Assembly (NCBI GenBank): GCA_963575745.1
Contig: CAUYUJ010006369.1
Span: 469,547 to 533,546 of the forward strand
Direction of reading: 5' to 3'
DNA: 64,000 nucleotides
Source of the DNA: Prorocentrum cordatum
Lineage: Eukaryota > Sar > Dinophyceae > Prorocentrales > Prorocentraceae
The translations under genes and the position numbers were made by a program. Below, in pieces: positions 44,030-52,964 of the stretch (positions are counted from its first letter, which is position 1; every line of letters starts with the position of its first letter). The notes under the pieces are model-generated. The model searched no databases. It worked only from the letters and a program-made list of their open reading frames with translations, and had not been told where the DNA came from.

Positions 44030-44690
44030 AGGAGTCTCTTGGGGCACCCTTGGGGTCTGTTGGGGGCTTCTTGGGGGCCTCTTCGAGGCCTCTTGGAGGC
44101 ATCTTGGGGGCCTCCTTGGGCCTCTTGGGGGCCTTTGGGGGCTTCCTGGGGGTCTCTTTGGCCGTCTTAGGGCGTTCCTGGTCCGTCTGACGCCGTCTGG
44201 AGCCGTCTTGGGGGCCTCTCTGGGCCGTCTTGGGGCCCTCTTGGGGCGCTTCAGGGCCGTCTTGGAGGCCATGTTGGGCGTCTTGGAGGCCTCTTGGGCC
44301 GTCTTGGGGCGCTCTTGGGGCCGTCTTGGGGGGCCCTTGGGCCGTCATAGGGCCTTCTTGGAGGCCTCTTGGGGTGATTTTGGGGGCCTCTTGGGACGTA
44401 GGAAGGCCGAAAAGAAGAAAACGCAAAAAACCTTCAAAAACCTAAGGAAAACCAATGATTTTGGCCTCTTCGGGCTCTCCTGGAGAACGTCTTGGAGGCC
44501 TCTTGGGCCATCTTGGAGGCATCTTGGGGCCATCTTGGCCGTCTTGGAGGGCATCTTGGGCCGTCTTGGAGGCATCTTGGAGCCATCTTACCCGTCTTGG
44601 AGGCCATCTTGGCCGTCTGGGAGGCATCTTGGAGGCCATCTTGGGCCATCTTGGCCGTCTTGGAGGCCATCTTGGGCTAAGTTGGGGCAG
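44030..44690 (+). repeat. CTTGG array with AAAACCAATGATTTT core
   Basis: Core at 44449-44463, with halves on both sides. The A-rich core region (44400-44465) closely resembles that at 39375-39425. Confidence 0.88.
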
Positions 44691-44726
44691 GAAATTGGGG
44701 AATTGAGCTCCTGGGCATCCTTTCCG

Positions 44727-44870
44727 GGTGGCTGGCGGGACGGGCCGAAGCCCACTGGGGAGTTCTTTTAGAAAAAGAACCAAAACCAAAACCTGACAGC
44801 TCATCCAGCACGCCGTGCACCCCTGCAAGCAGGGGGCGGCGGATACTGGTCTTCGGCCCATCCCGCCACC
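44727..44870 (+). ncRNA. Candidate structured RNA or hairpin element
   Basis: Outer arms GGTGGCTGGCGGGA-C-GGGCCGAAG (44727-44750) and CTTCGGCCCATCCCGCCACC (44851-44870) pair with one mismatch and a 4-base bulge. Inside are two exact hairpins: GTTCTTTT-AGA-AAAAGAAC (44762-44780) and CCCCTGC-AA-GCAGGGG (44820-44835). Together they form a three-way-junction layout of about 144 bases. Transcription is unproven, and it could equally be a foldback repeat. The copy at 43712 keeps the first hairpin but has lost the outer 3' arm. Confidence 0.35.
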
Positions 44871-44894
44871 GTGCCTGGGTTGTGGGATGTTCGT

Positions 44895-45155
44895 TCGGAT
44901 ATCGTGGGGGGCCTCTCGGGGGTCTCTTGGAGGCAGTTTGGAGGCCTCCTGGAGGCCGTCTGGGGCCCTTTGGGGTTTCTTTTTGGCTGTTTTGGGAAGC
45001 TCGTGGGGTCTCTTGGCCTCCTCGGGGTTTCTTGGGGCGGAATGCTCGAACTTTCGGCCCGTGTTCCCCCTCTTGGGGCAGTCTTTGGGCTCTCTTGAGC
45101 CGTCCTGAGCGCTTCTTAGGCCGCTGTGGGGCCCTCTTGGGCCGTCTCGGGGAAA
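44895..45155 (+). repeat. CTTGG array
   Basis: CTTGGAGGC and GGGGCCC steps, with GGGGCGGAATGCTCGAAC near 45035 as in other blocks. Confidence 0.8.
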
Positions 45156-46480
45156 CCTCGACCTACCGTTCTGCGTTGGGTTTTGCCAGCATTGGCGCCC
45201 AGACGGCAGCTTTTGCGGCGTGCAGCTGGGCCCGAAAGGCCGTCGCGCCCCGGGGCTGCCCGGTCGGCGGGTGGCGTCGCGGGTTGCGCAGTGCACCGGG
45301 GAGCCTTGCTGCCCCGCGCGTCGCCGCAGAGCCTTGAGGCGCGCATGGATCTGGCGGTCCACGCGGCAGGCGTCGCGGCGCCACTCCTGATCGGCCTCGC
45401 GGTCGTGGGCGCCACCCAGCAGGATGCCCTGGCGAACGGGGCGGCGAGGCGGGTCGGGGCCGCCGCCGCTACGGCCGAGCGCCGGCCTGGCGCGCCGAAG
45501 ATCCCGTTTGGCGTGGAAGACCGCGGGCGATTCGGCGAGGGCGCGGCGGCTGGCAGCTGGCGCCCACGGGAAGCGCGGCGGTTCCGCGGCCATCCGGCAG
45601 CTGCAACAGAGCCTGGGCAGCGTGCTGCAACGGCACGCCGCGGACGGGGTTCTCGCGGCGACGCAAGCCTGGCCGTGGCGGGACGCCGCCGCGCTGGCGC
45701 CAGCGCCGCCTGGGGCCGCGGCGCAGCCGCCAGGAGGAGCTGGGGCGCAGCCAGGCGCGGCCCATAGCTGAGGCCCCCAAAGCGCGCTGAGCGCCCAGCT
45801 GCTGGCCAGACGGCGCGCAGGCTGCGCTGAGCGGCGCGGGGCCTCGGCCCCGCGCTGGGGCGGCACTGGGCGGGGCCGGCGCGGCGCAGGGCCGGCGGCG
45901 GCGCGCTGAGCAGGGAGGCGGCTGAAGTGGCGCTGGGCTGCGGACAGCGCTGCCGCCGGCGCTGGGGACACGCTGGGCGCGACGCTGCGGGGCGCCGCGC
46001 TGGGCGCTGGACGGACGCGGCTCTGGCGGCGCAGGGCGCGGGGCGGCTGAGCTGGCAGGGCCGGCCCTGGGCGCTCGACCAGTGGCGCTGACCTGACCGA
46101 GGTAGGGGGCGCCCAGGCCGGGCGCGGGCGGGGGCGCCGACCCGTACGACGCTGCCGCGGCCGCGGGGCGCCGCGGCGGGGGCGGCGGCGAGGGCGTGGC
46201 CGCCCGGAGTGCGGGGCCTTGCTCGCGGGCCACCGAAGGCTCCTGCAGGGCGCTTGAGGGAGCACGCGGGCGACTGCGTTGTCCTGCCGGTCCCCGTGGG
46301 GCTCCCGGGCATGCGAGGCCCCAGCTGGCTAGCTGGCAGACCACTCCCCCGCCAGGAGTGACCGCTGCCTCGGGCAGCCCGCCACCCCCCGGTGTGCCGC
46401 CCCATTTTAAATGGGGCGGCGGAGGAGTCTGCCGGTTCCTGATCAAAGCGCGCCGGCCGCGGGAGAAACTCGCGCGCGCC
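45156..46480. other. Extremely GC-rich DNA, coding status unclear
   Basis: Long frames are open on both strands (213 residues plus; 577 and 607 residues minus), as expected when stop codons are rare by composition. The plus strand at about 45340-45450 gives MDLAVHAAGVAAPLLIGLAV, a possible membrane segment, and about 45600-45770 gives AAIRQLQQSLGSVLQRHAAD in another frame. No domain is recognised and no gene is called. Confidence 0.4.
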
Positions 46481-46494
46481 GCTTGGGAGTGGAC

Positions 46495-46680
46495 GAGGAC
46501 GAGGACGAGGAGGGAGGAGGAGGAGGAGGAGGAGGAGGAGGAGGAGGAGGAGGAGGAGGAGGAGGGAGGGGAGGAGGGGGAGGAAGAGGAGGAGGAGGAG
46601 GAGGAGGAGGAGGAGGGAGGAGGAGGAGGAGGAGGAGGAGGAGGAGGAGGAGGAGGGGGGACGAGGAGGGGGAGCAGGGT
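46495..46680. repeat. (GAG)n microsatellite
   Basis: GAG/GGA run of about 180 bases. Confidence 0.95.
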
Positions 46681-47092
46681 TCCCCCGCAGCTCCCCCGCC
46701 CCTCTCCGAGGGGGCCGCGCCGAAGTGCGTGGCTGGCGAGGCCGCTGGATGCGCCGAAGGCCCGCGGCGCCCCGATTCTCCGCAGGCTCGCGTTTCGGCG
46801 GCGCTCCTAAGCGGGAGTCACGACCCGAGTCCCGAAGCCGTGCGATCATCCCCGAATCCCCACGGGTATGGCCAGGGCCCCATGTGATGGGAGCAGGTGG
46901 GTGAGAAGGCCCCGAAACCCAAACAACATTCGGAGATCACTAAGCCAGGTCTGCCGTAGCGTGTTTTTCGGGCGACGGCAATTCCAGCCAGTGGAGTGGG
47001 GCGAGTGAAGCGCCCGAGTCCCAGAACCGGGCGGTTACCTTCAATCCCCACGGATTTTTTCAAGGAAGGAAAGACGGCATAGACAAGCTTTC
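46681..47092. other. No gene recognised
   Basis: AGTCCCGAAGCCG/CGAGTCCCAGAACCG phrases near 46825 and 47010 with ATCCCCACGG nearby suggest a diverged two-copy repeat. Confidence 0.35.
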
Positions 47093-47200
47093 GACGGCCC
47101 GCGCGGACTTTTTGGATCAGCGCTGGGCCGCCGATCTGGGCGTTCAGCGCAGATCCACGAAATCTGCGTGGACCTCAAACAGATTATGCTTATGTCGTTG
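47093..47200. repeat. CGCGGATTTC hairpin element
   Basis: GGCCCGCGCGGACTTTTTGG then ATCAGCGCTGGGCC on the left, GCGCAGATCCACGAAATCTG then CGTGGACCTC on the right. Confidence 0.6.
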
Positions 47201-47790
47201 TTGCTCTTCTAGATTCACTACACTGTGTGGCCACTCCGCCGTTTGGGGGCTTCACAGATGTCAGGGGCCACCCGCTCGGTCCTCGCGCGCCTTGCCCGGG
47301 GACGGTTCTCTCTCGCACCAGCCGATGAGGTCTCGTGTTTCGGCGGTGTGCCCTTCTCTTTTTTTTTCTCCTCAAAATTGCGTATATATAATTATTTGTC
47401 TCATTCGTTTTTTATATTTATTTAAAAAATGTTATTCGCCTTCTTAGCATTGCTAGTTTTATTCGCATGCTTCTTCTTAATAACATCATTACTACTATCA
47501 TGCTTGTTATTATTGGTCTTACTCGCATTTCTGTTTGGCTCGTGTTTCAGTGGGTTCCGTCCTCTTCTTTCTCTTCTCGCCTCTTGTTCTTCCACTTCGC
47601 GCCTGTATTCGCTTCTGGTGCAACCCACCTGACCGTCTCGCACACCCTGGCGCCCGCGGAGTTAAAACGTTTTGTCGGCTTGCCCGGGAGGAAGCGAGAA
47701 GGTTCATGTGAATCAATTCGATGGTTGTGGTGGGAGACACTTAGTGATATTTAGGTCAAGTCCTCGTAGATGGGGTCGTAGCAGATGGGG
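47201..47790. other. AT-richer island, no supported gene
   Basis: From about 47350 to 47560 the DNA is markedly T- and A-rich. A 67-residue hydrophobic frame (47429-47632) is a product of T-richness and is not called. Confidence 0.45.
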
Positions 47791-47806
47791 TCGGAGGATC
47801 GCGCCG

Positions 47807-47902
47807 CATCGCCGATGCATCGGCGATGAGGCTCGATGTGGGGCCGAGTTTCTCCGTGCCGACGTCACCGATGCACCGCCGACGTCGCCGATGCATCGGC
47901 GA
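47807..47902. repeat. Two perfect palindromes centred on GATGCATC
   Basis: A 22-base perfect palindrome at 47807-47828 and an 18-base one at 47885-47902, both built on GCCGATGCATCGGC. Confidence 0.85.
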
Positions 47903-47959
47903 TGCGTTGGCGAGAAAGTTTTTCGGGCGTCTCGTCGCCAGCGCTCGACGGCCTTCCAG

Positions 47960-48135
47960 CCCTTGGATGCTTGCCAGCAGCTGCACCTCGCCGAGAGCGT
48001 TCTGCTGGCTCCCGGATCGTCCCGAACGGCCGCCAGAGACCCGAGTTCTGTCCCAAAAGCAAAATTCGGCGGCGCACCCAGGGGGAAGTGAGAGGGAGCA
48101 GGCCTTCTCAGAAGGCAGCGGGGCTTACGAGAAAT
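47960..48135 (+). repeat. CCTTCTCAGAAGG family, copy B
   Basis: CACCTCGCCGAGAGCGTTC, TCGTCCCGAACGGCC, AAATTCGGCGGCGC and CCTTCTCAGAAGGC occur in the same order as copy A at 25885-26060. Confidence 0.7.
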
Positions 48136-48316
48136 GAGAAGGGTCATGTGACAGAGGTCGGTCAAAACGTTGTTCTGGCACCCTCGTGGGTCGTTCTCGT
48201 TTTCTCTTCGCTTGCCTGTTGTTTACATCATGGGGCTCATCATTGGCAAATAACGACGTCGACGGCTGGGGTGGGAGTCGACACTATGCGATACTTAGTT
48301 CGAAGCACGAAGCCGC

Positions 48317-48458
48317 ATATACATAAACTTTGGGAACTCCACGCGGATTTCTTGGATCTGCTTTGGGCCCCCCTGACGGCGCTGAAGGCGCGCCAGGGAG
48401 GATGACTCAGCGCCGATCCAAGAAATCCGCGCGGACCTCCGAAAGTATGTGTTTGTAT
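48317..48458. repeat. CGCGGATTTC hairpin element, near-complete
   Basis: Arms CCACGCGGATTTCTTGGATC and GATCCAAGAAATCCGCGCGG pair almost perfectly. Beyond them CATATACATAAACTTT pairs loosely with AAAGTATGTGTTTGTAT. About 50 bases of GGCGCC-containing loop lie between. Confidence 0.8.
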
Positions 48459-48750
48459 AGTTGTTGTTTCTCCTGGTATCTGGTGACATTTAGTTAATTC
48501 AGGCACCGATCCACCCTTAGTGAAAATATTCATGTTCCCTAATCAGCGTTTGTACTAAAGGGGACGTCGCGTATATTTCTGAATTTGGAGGAAGTCCTTA
48601 GCCGATTTCGGTGGGTGGTTGGGTTCATGGCTCCCGATTCCCAAGTTCCCAGTTCTGGGTTCTGGGCCGGTTTCAGTGGGCGGTTGGGTTCCCGGGTGCC
48701 TGGTTCCCGATTCTCGAAATTGCGGCCAGGCATAGTGCCTGCCCACCTTT
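48459..48750 (+). repeat. Two-unit GGTTGGGTTC repeat
   Basis: TTTCGGTGGGTGGTTGGGTTC (about 48606) and TTTCAGTGGGCGGTTGGGTTC (about 48672), each followed by CCCGATTC. The DNA before 48600 holds nothing recognisable. Confidence 0.55.
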
Positions 48751-48756
48751 CAGACC

Positions 48757-48826
48757 GTAATGAGTGAGGTTTTCTCTGGCTGGGGTGGGAAGTCGACATT
48801 CTTGACGCTTCGCGTATCCCCACCAG
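48757..48826 (+). other. Intron-like repeat, short, acceptor TATCCCCACCAG
   Basis: Possible donor GTAATGAGTGAGG at 48757. Ends at CAG 48826 with the TATCCCCACCAG tail shared by six other sites in this locus. Confidence 0.45.
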
Positions 48827-48833
48827 GCCCGCC

Positions 48834-48915
48834 GTTAGTCGCGGCCGCAGCCCGACCGCGACCGCCCGCCGCTGGCGCTTCCGCCTGCGGCTGAAAAAAA
48901 AAATATCCCCACCAG
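48834..48915 (+). other. Intron-like repeat, 82 nt
   Basis: Begins GTTAGTCG, ends ATATCCCCACCAG. The body, CGCAGCCCGACCGCGACCGC to CTGGCGCTTCCGCCTGCGGC, is a diverged relative of the introns at 50754 and 51076. A truncated 3' half of the same family follows at about 48943-48975. Confidence 0.6.
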
Positions 48916-48975
48916 ATTCACACCGCCCTCTGGACTTTTCCTTGCGGGCCGCGAATCAGAAAGTATCCCCACCAG

Positions 48976-49097
48976 ATATGAGGACGCACCTGGCTTCGCG
49001 CACGTGGTTCTGACGTGGTACCTCGCTTCGTTCCCCCCTCCACCGTGGCAAGGAAGGTGCAAGCTGGGACTCTGGCTTCGAGCACGTGAGGTGTTCT
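48976..49097 (+). CDS. Exon, unidentified protein
   Basis: Lies exactly between a TATCCCCACCAG acceptor (ending 48975) and a GTGAGTGAGG donor (49098). One frame is open throughout and looks natural: YEDAPGFAHVVLTWYLASFP followed by PPPWQGRCKLGLWLRAREVF, ending one base into a codon. No start codon is present, so it is an internal exon. Function unknown. Confidence 0.5.
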
Positions 49098-49452
49098 GTG
49101 AGTGAGGCCTGGTTTCCTCCCCCCCCTCCCCTCGTCGCCGCCCGCGCCTGTCCTCGCCGCGTTTGGCGGTGCCTTTCCTCGGGCTCTGTGCTGCCCGCAC
49201 AGCGCCCCCGCTTTCTCGCAGGCTTGTTCTGTGGGGGCTGGCGCCACAGTGCGACCCTCCGCCGGCTTTCCAGTTTGCTGCCTTCCCTCCCCGGGTCGGC
49301 TCTAATGAGGTTCATTTTGTCCCTCGCACGTGCATTGCGGCGTTGGCCTATGTGCCTTCGTTGCCAATCGTCTCGCATTGCGCCCCTGTCGAGATTGACC
49401 CGCTCCCTGGAGCCGTCTTCGGAGCCGCAGATCAAGAACGTATCCCCACCAG
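49098..49452 (+). other. Intron, 355 nt (long class, copy 1)
   Basis: GTGAGTGAGGC at the 5' end and ACGTATCCCCACCAG at the 3' end. Homologous along its length to 50322-50727; shared landmarks include CTCTGTGCTGCC, CTGGCGCCAC, CATTTTGTCCCT and GGCCTATGTGCC. Confidence 0.7.
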
Positions 49453-49916
49453 CTGTTCCCCCCGCGGTCGCAGAGGACCCTCAGCAAGGAACGGTGGAGG
49501 GATCACAGTGGTCACAGTACTCACAGCGTCTACATTGGCGTCGCCCCGCCTTCCTCCTCCGTCTATTTACTGGACTGTGCGGCTATCGGCTGCGTCTCCC
49601 CTCCTCCTCCTCCTCTCGTGCTGATGCGGCGCGCAGTGCCGCACGGATTCCCCCCTTACCGAGGCTCCACTGGAGCGCTCAGGCATCTATGGGTGGACTC
49701 CAAAGTGCGTTCGGGCTGTTTTGCTGCCATATGTTGTTTTGGACAGCCAGGGTCTGCAGCAGTATGTCCCCGCCGGTACGTCTCCTCCAGCCCTTGGGGC
49801 GGGCGCGGTACGCCCCATTGGAGTGGGAACGGTTCGCGGCGCTCCAGGGGCCGGGCTACGGCATGGTGCAGCCTGGCGCGCCACCCCCCTCCGGCACCAC
49901 CTGGGGCCGGACCTGA
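49453..49916 (+). CDS. Exon or exons, unidentified protein
   Basis: Joined in phase to the previous exon (T + CT), this frame gives VPPAVAEDPQQGTVEGSQWS, then HWRRPAFLLRLFTGLCGYRL, and stays open to TGA at 49916. Other phases also look protein-like further on (LPYVVLDSQGLQQYVPAGTS near 49720), so an unrecognised intron or a frameshift may lie inside. The end is therefore uncertain. Function not recognised. Confidence 0.4.
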
Positions 49917-50037
49917 GGTGAGCGCTGCCCCGTCAAGTGGTTCATCCTTTGGCAGGTCGCCGTTGTTCCCCCATCAGGTCCGCCCCTGCTACCTCGGTTG
50001 ACGCTCGCATCTTTGTGCCCCCGTCCCCCTGTGACGG

Positions 50038-50321
50038 ATAAGCTGCCCGCGTTGTATGCCGACGACTTGGTTGTCTCGCTTTCCCACGGCGGACGCCTCC
50101 TTCGAGCTCTTGCTTCTGCACAAGTGGTGTATCCTTTGGCAGTGCTTCTCGGCCCTCCCGCAGGGTGGTCCGTGGTGCTCGACCAATGCTTGCAGCTGTA
50201 TCCCCCCGGCTTCAGAGCCAGGCTGTTGCAGGTTGTGGACACGGAAGACTGGGACGGCAGACAGGGACGACTTTTCCTGCATAGGTCGGTCGCTCTTGCC
50301 CCAGCACTTCCAGGAGTCTTT
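50038..50321 (+). CDS. Exon, unidentified protein
   Basis: Open frame running up to a GTGAGTGAGG donor at 50322. It contains LPALYADDLVVSLSHGGRLL, AQVVYPLAVLLGPPAGWSVV and RARLLQVVDTEDWDGRQGRL. YADDLVV resembles the reverse transcriptase DD motif, but no other RT motif is nearby, so I do not call it RT. AAGTGGTGTATCCTTTGGCAG-like DNA near 50125 is repeated at about 49938, which hints at an internal coding duplication. Start is unknown. Confidence 0.45.
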
Positions 50322-50727
50322 GTGAGTGAGGCGTTCTTCGGTTCCCCCCTCTTCTGTCCTCGCGTGCCCTCGCGCCCGCCGCCTTTCCCCGCTCCTTCGC
50401 CTCCTCGTCGTGTTGGACGGTGCGGCCTCATTGGCCCTCTGTGCTGCCACAGCGCGGCGTGGCCCACGCCGTTACGCGCTGGTCGGCACGGGCTGAGCTG
50501 GCGCCACTGTGCGACTCCTCCTCCGTCAGTTTCCTTCTGATGCCCGCGTCCCCGCTTCCGGGTCGCCTGCATCTTAATGGGGGGCATTTTGTCCCTGGCA
50601 CCTGCACATGCTGCGTCGGCCTATGTGCCGTCGTTGCTAATTATATCGCCTTGTGCCCCAGCCGAGACCGTCCCGCTTCCTGGATCTGTCCTGGAGCCGC
50701 CAGTCAAAAAAAACGTATCCCCACCAG
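50322..50727 (+). other. Intron, 406 nt (long class, copy 2)
   Basis: GTGAGTGAGGC donor and ACGTATCCCCACCAG acceptor; diverged full-length copy of the intron at 49098-49452. Confidence 0.7.
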
Positions 50728-50753
50728 CTCCCTCGGCGGCAGCTCTGGCAGCC
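50728..50753 (+). CDS. 26-nt micro-exon
   Basis: CCCTCGGCGGCAGCTCTGGC then AGCC, bounded by CAG and GTGAGT, coding PSAAALAA in one phase. The next exon ends with almost the same DNA and peptide (PSAAAPAA), so exon end and following intron were probably duplicated together. Confidence 0.45.
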
Positions 50754-50861
50754 GTGAGTGCGCTCGCTGGTTGATTAGGTTTCGCCCGCAGCCCGGGACG
50801 ACTTCTGACGCCGCCTGCGCCTTCGCTTGCGGCCGCGACCCCACCAAAAAATCCCCACCAG
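50754..50861 (+). other. Intron, 108 nt (short class)
   Basis: GTGAGTGCGCTCG donor. The body contains GACGCCGCCTGCGCCTTCGC then TTGCGGCCGCGAC, ending AATCCCCACCAG. About 75% similar to 51076-51181. Confidence 0.7.
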
Positions 50862-51075
50862 CGGTACGCTGGACTATTTGCTCAGTCCCGCGCTATGCCG
50901 TGCTCTGCTCGGTGGCACGTTTGCCTCTGGCGCCTGGCGCGACAAGGTACAATTCGTTTGCACTCCTGGTGCTCTCGCCCCTGGGTTGGTCGCATGTCCG
51001 CCGCCTGGCACAACCGGCACCTCTTGCAGCTCCGCCTTCAGTCTCCAGCGTCCCTCGGCGGCAGCTCCGGCGGCC
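50862..51075 (+). CDS. Exon, unidentified protein
   Basis: Bounded by the CCCCACCAG acceptor and a GTTAGT donor. Two frames are open. The one continuous with the micro-exon reads GTLDYLLSPALCRALLGGTF, then ASGAWRDKVQFVCTPGALAP, and ends PSAAAPAA. No domain recognised. Confidence 0.4.
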
Positions 51076-51181
51076 GTTAGTTCGAGCGTTTAGGTAATTT
51101 GGTTTGGCTCGTAGCCCAAGCTGAGTTCGGACGCCGCCTGCGCTTTCGCTTGCGGCCGCGACGTGAAAGTATCCCCACCAG
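51076..51181 (+). other. Intron, 106 nt (short class)
   Basis: GTTAGTTCGAGCG donor, GGACGCCGCCTGCGCTTTCG then CTTGCGGCCGCGACGTG body, AAGTATCCCCACCAG end. No convincing exon follows; purine repeats begin within about 40 bases. Confidence 0.65.
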
Positions 51182-51294
51182 GCCATCCAGAGACGATGCC
51201 CATGAGAGCTGACGGGGGGAGAGAGGAAGAGACAAGCATAGTCAAACAGTGAGGGAGGCCTGCCTTGACGGCGCGTTGGGGCCATCTCCGGGTT

Positions 51295-51735
51295 CGCGTT
51301 GGGGGGGGCGAAGAGGAGGAGGAGAAGGAGGAGGAGAGAGGAGGAGGAGGGAAGAGGCAAGAGGAACAAGACGAGGAGAAGGAAAACGAGGATGAGGAGG
51401 ACGAGGACTAAGAGAGAGTGAGGAGGAGGAGGAAGGAGGAGTAGGAGAGGAAGGAGGAGGAGGAGGAAAGTAGGAGGAGGAGGAGGATGAGGAGGAGGCG
51501 AGGAGAGGAGGAGGAGGAGGTGAGGAGGAGGAGGAGGAGGAGAAGGGAGACGAGGGGGACGAGGGGGAAGGATGAGAAACGAGGAGGAGGATGAGGAGGA
51601 GGAGGAGGAGGAGGGAGAGGGAGAGGAAGGAAGAGGAGGACGAGGAGGAGGAGGAGGAAAATGATGAGGACGAGGACGAAGGATATGGACGAGAACGAGA
51701 GGACGAGGAGGAGGAGGAGGATGAGGAGGATGGGG
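51295..51735. repeat. Long (GAG)n/(GGA)n purine tract
   Basis: More than 400 bases almost entirely A and G on the plus strand, ending in a short CTTGG block (51735-51815) and a C-run at 51846. Confidence 0.93.
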
Positions 51736-51939
51736 TTTCTTGGGGCGCTCTTGGAGCTCTCTTTGGAGCCTTTTGGGAGCCCTGGAAGGCCTCTTGGGGC
51801 CATCTTGAAGTCGGTCGGTCAAAAGAGGAGGGGTCGTCGATGTCTCCCCCCCCCCCCCCTCGGGGCCGCGATCCTCGTGATGGGTGTCAAACATTGGCCT
51901 TCTCACTGGCCGACAAATGGCCCTCTGACACATCGGCCC

Positions 51940-52075
51940 CCCTCCCAAACAAAAACCAGGGAGGGGAGGGAGAGGGTTCCCCTCCCCGAAGAGATCCGAA
52001 GAGAAGAGGGGTTGTGGAAGGAAAAGAGATCACCATTAGACCACCTGTCGCCCAAAGGGCTGGTGTGATGTAGTG
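51940..52075 (+). repeat. Diverged CCACCTACGCCCAGA family copy
   Basis: TTCCCCTCCCCGAAGAG, AGAAGAGGGG-TGGAAG, GACCACCTGTCGCCCAAAGG and GCTGGTG keep the order seen at 54920-55042. Confidence 0.5.
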
Positions 52076-52129
52076 ATACTCCGTGCCTGCTTTCCCGAAA
52101 ACCAGCCTTTCACCCTGATCCTTTCTCAG

Positions 52130-52345
52130 ACGGCCCCCGAGGGCCCAGAGAGGGCCCTGAGAGGGCCCTCGGAGCTCTGCGACGGCTGAAAACCTGCAGC
52201 AGGCTTTCTCGGAAGGCGGCGGGGATTCTCAGAAGTTCGACGGCCTTCTGAGAAGTTTGCTTTTCTTCGGAGAAGGCTTCGAAAGCTTCTCAGGAGGCCT
52301 GAGGCCTGCCGAGCCTTCTGGGAAGGCCCGCCCCCTCGCATTCCC
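52130..52345 (-). repeat. CCTTCTCAGAAGG family, copy F
   Basis: CTTTCTCGGAAGGCGGCGGG, CTTCTGAGAAG and CCTTCTGGGAAGGCCCGCCC, reversed relative to copies A to C. Confidence 0.65.
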
Positions 52346-52439
52346 CCCTGTCACTACCGACCAAACCATTCCAACCCAACCCAACGGCCCCACGTTGCCC
52401 TCCATTCCCAGTGGGGGAGTATCCTGGAGCATCTAAAAA

Positions 52440-52960
52440 AACGCGATGGAACCCGCACGACCCCAACCCGAAATTGGGCACTTCGGGTTGGGTAGTGACC
52501 CCTGGGCTCGCCCCCGAGTCTTGGTCTCGGCGCTGATGCCCTCTTCCCAGATCTGCGCATTCCTGCGGCGAAAGCTTGCTCATCCTGGAGACGCGGAGCG
52601 AGTCGGGCGAAATCTCTTCCGCAATTGCGGTTCCAAAGGCGGGCGCGCGGTAGTCGAAAGGGTTTCTTCGGTCTTCGCAGAGGTCTCGGTAGAGTTTCAA
52701 GGCCGCGTTGCGCTGCATATAACAGCCGGATCAGTCCGCCCTCAAGTCTCGGAAGAATTCCAACTTGAAATTCGGGGCGTTGGTGCATCCACAATTGCAG
52801 CACTTCCTGGCTCTGCGGGGGCGGCTTCGCCTTTTCCTTACTCCGCAACTGCGGCATCCGCGCTTTTTCCTTCGCCCCCCCAGGGCATGGAGGATATCTT
52901 TGGCGTATGGATCGTGAGCGGCACAGAACGACTCCTGGCCTCCAAGTGGCCGGTATGAAT
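52440..52960 (-). pseudogene. Cys-rich coding relic with one in-frame stop
   Basis: One minus-strand frame stays protein-like for about 170 codons and is broken only by a single TGA near 52731. It contains AHDPYAKDILHALGGRRKKR, then GCRSCGVRKRR, then KCCNCGCTNAPNFKLEFFRD, and after the stop MQRNAALKLYRDLCEDRRNP and EISPDSLRVSRMSKLSPQEC. The pairs CRSC and CNCGC could bind zinc. The opposite strand has a 170-residue frame (52446-52958) with no such features. Family not recognised. It could be a pseudogene, or the stop could be spliced around. Confidence 0.45.
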
Positions 52961-52964
52961 GTGT

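Noticed and set aside
44442-46849. 577- and 607-residue minus-strand frames
   Set aside because: They run through CTTGG arrays, a GAG microsatellite and extremely GC-rich DNA where stops are rare by composition. No domain is visible.
47429-47632. 67-residue hydrophobic protein
   Set aside because: Explained by T-rich composition; the surrounding island shows no other coding sign.
50056-50110. YADDLVV as a reverse transcriptase site
   Set aside because: No motif A or B nearby, and it lies in a spliced locus with unrelated flanks.
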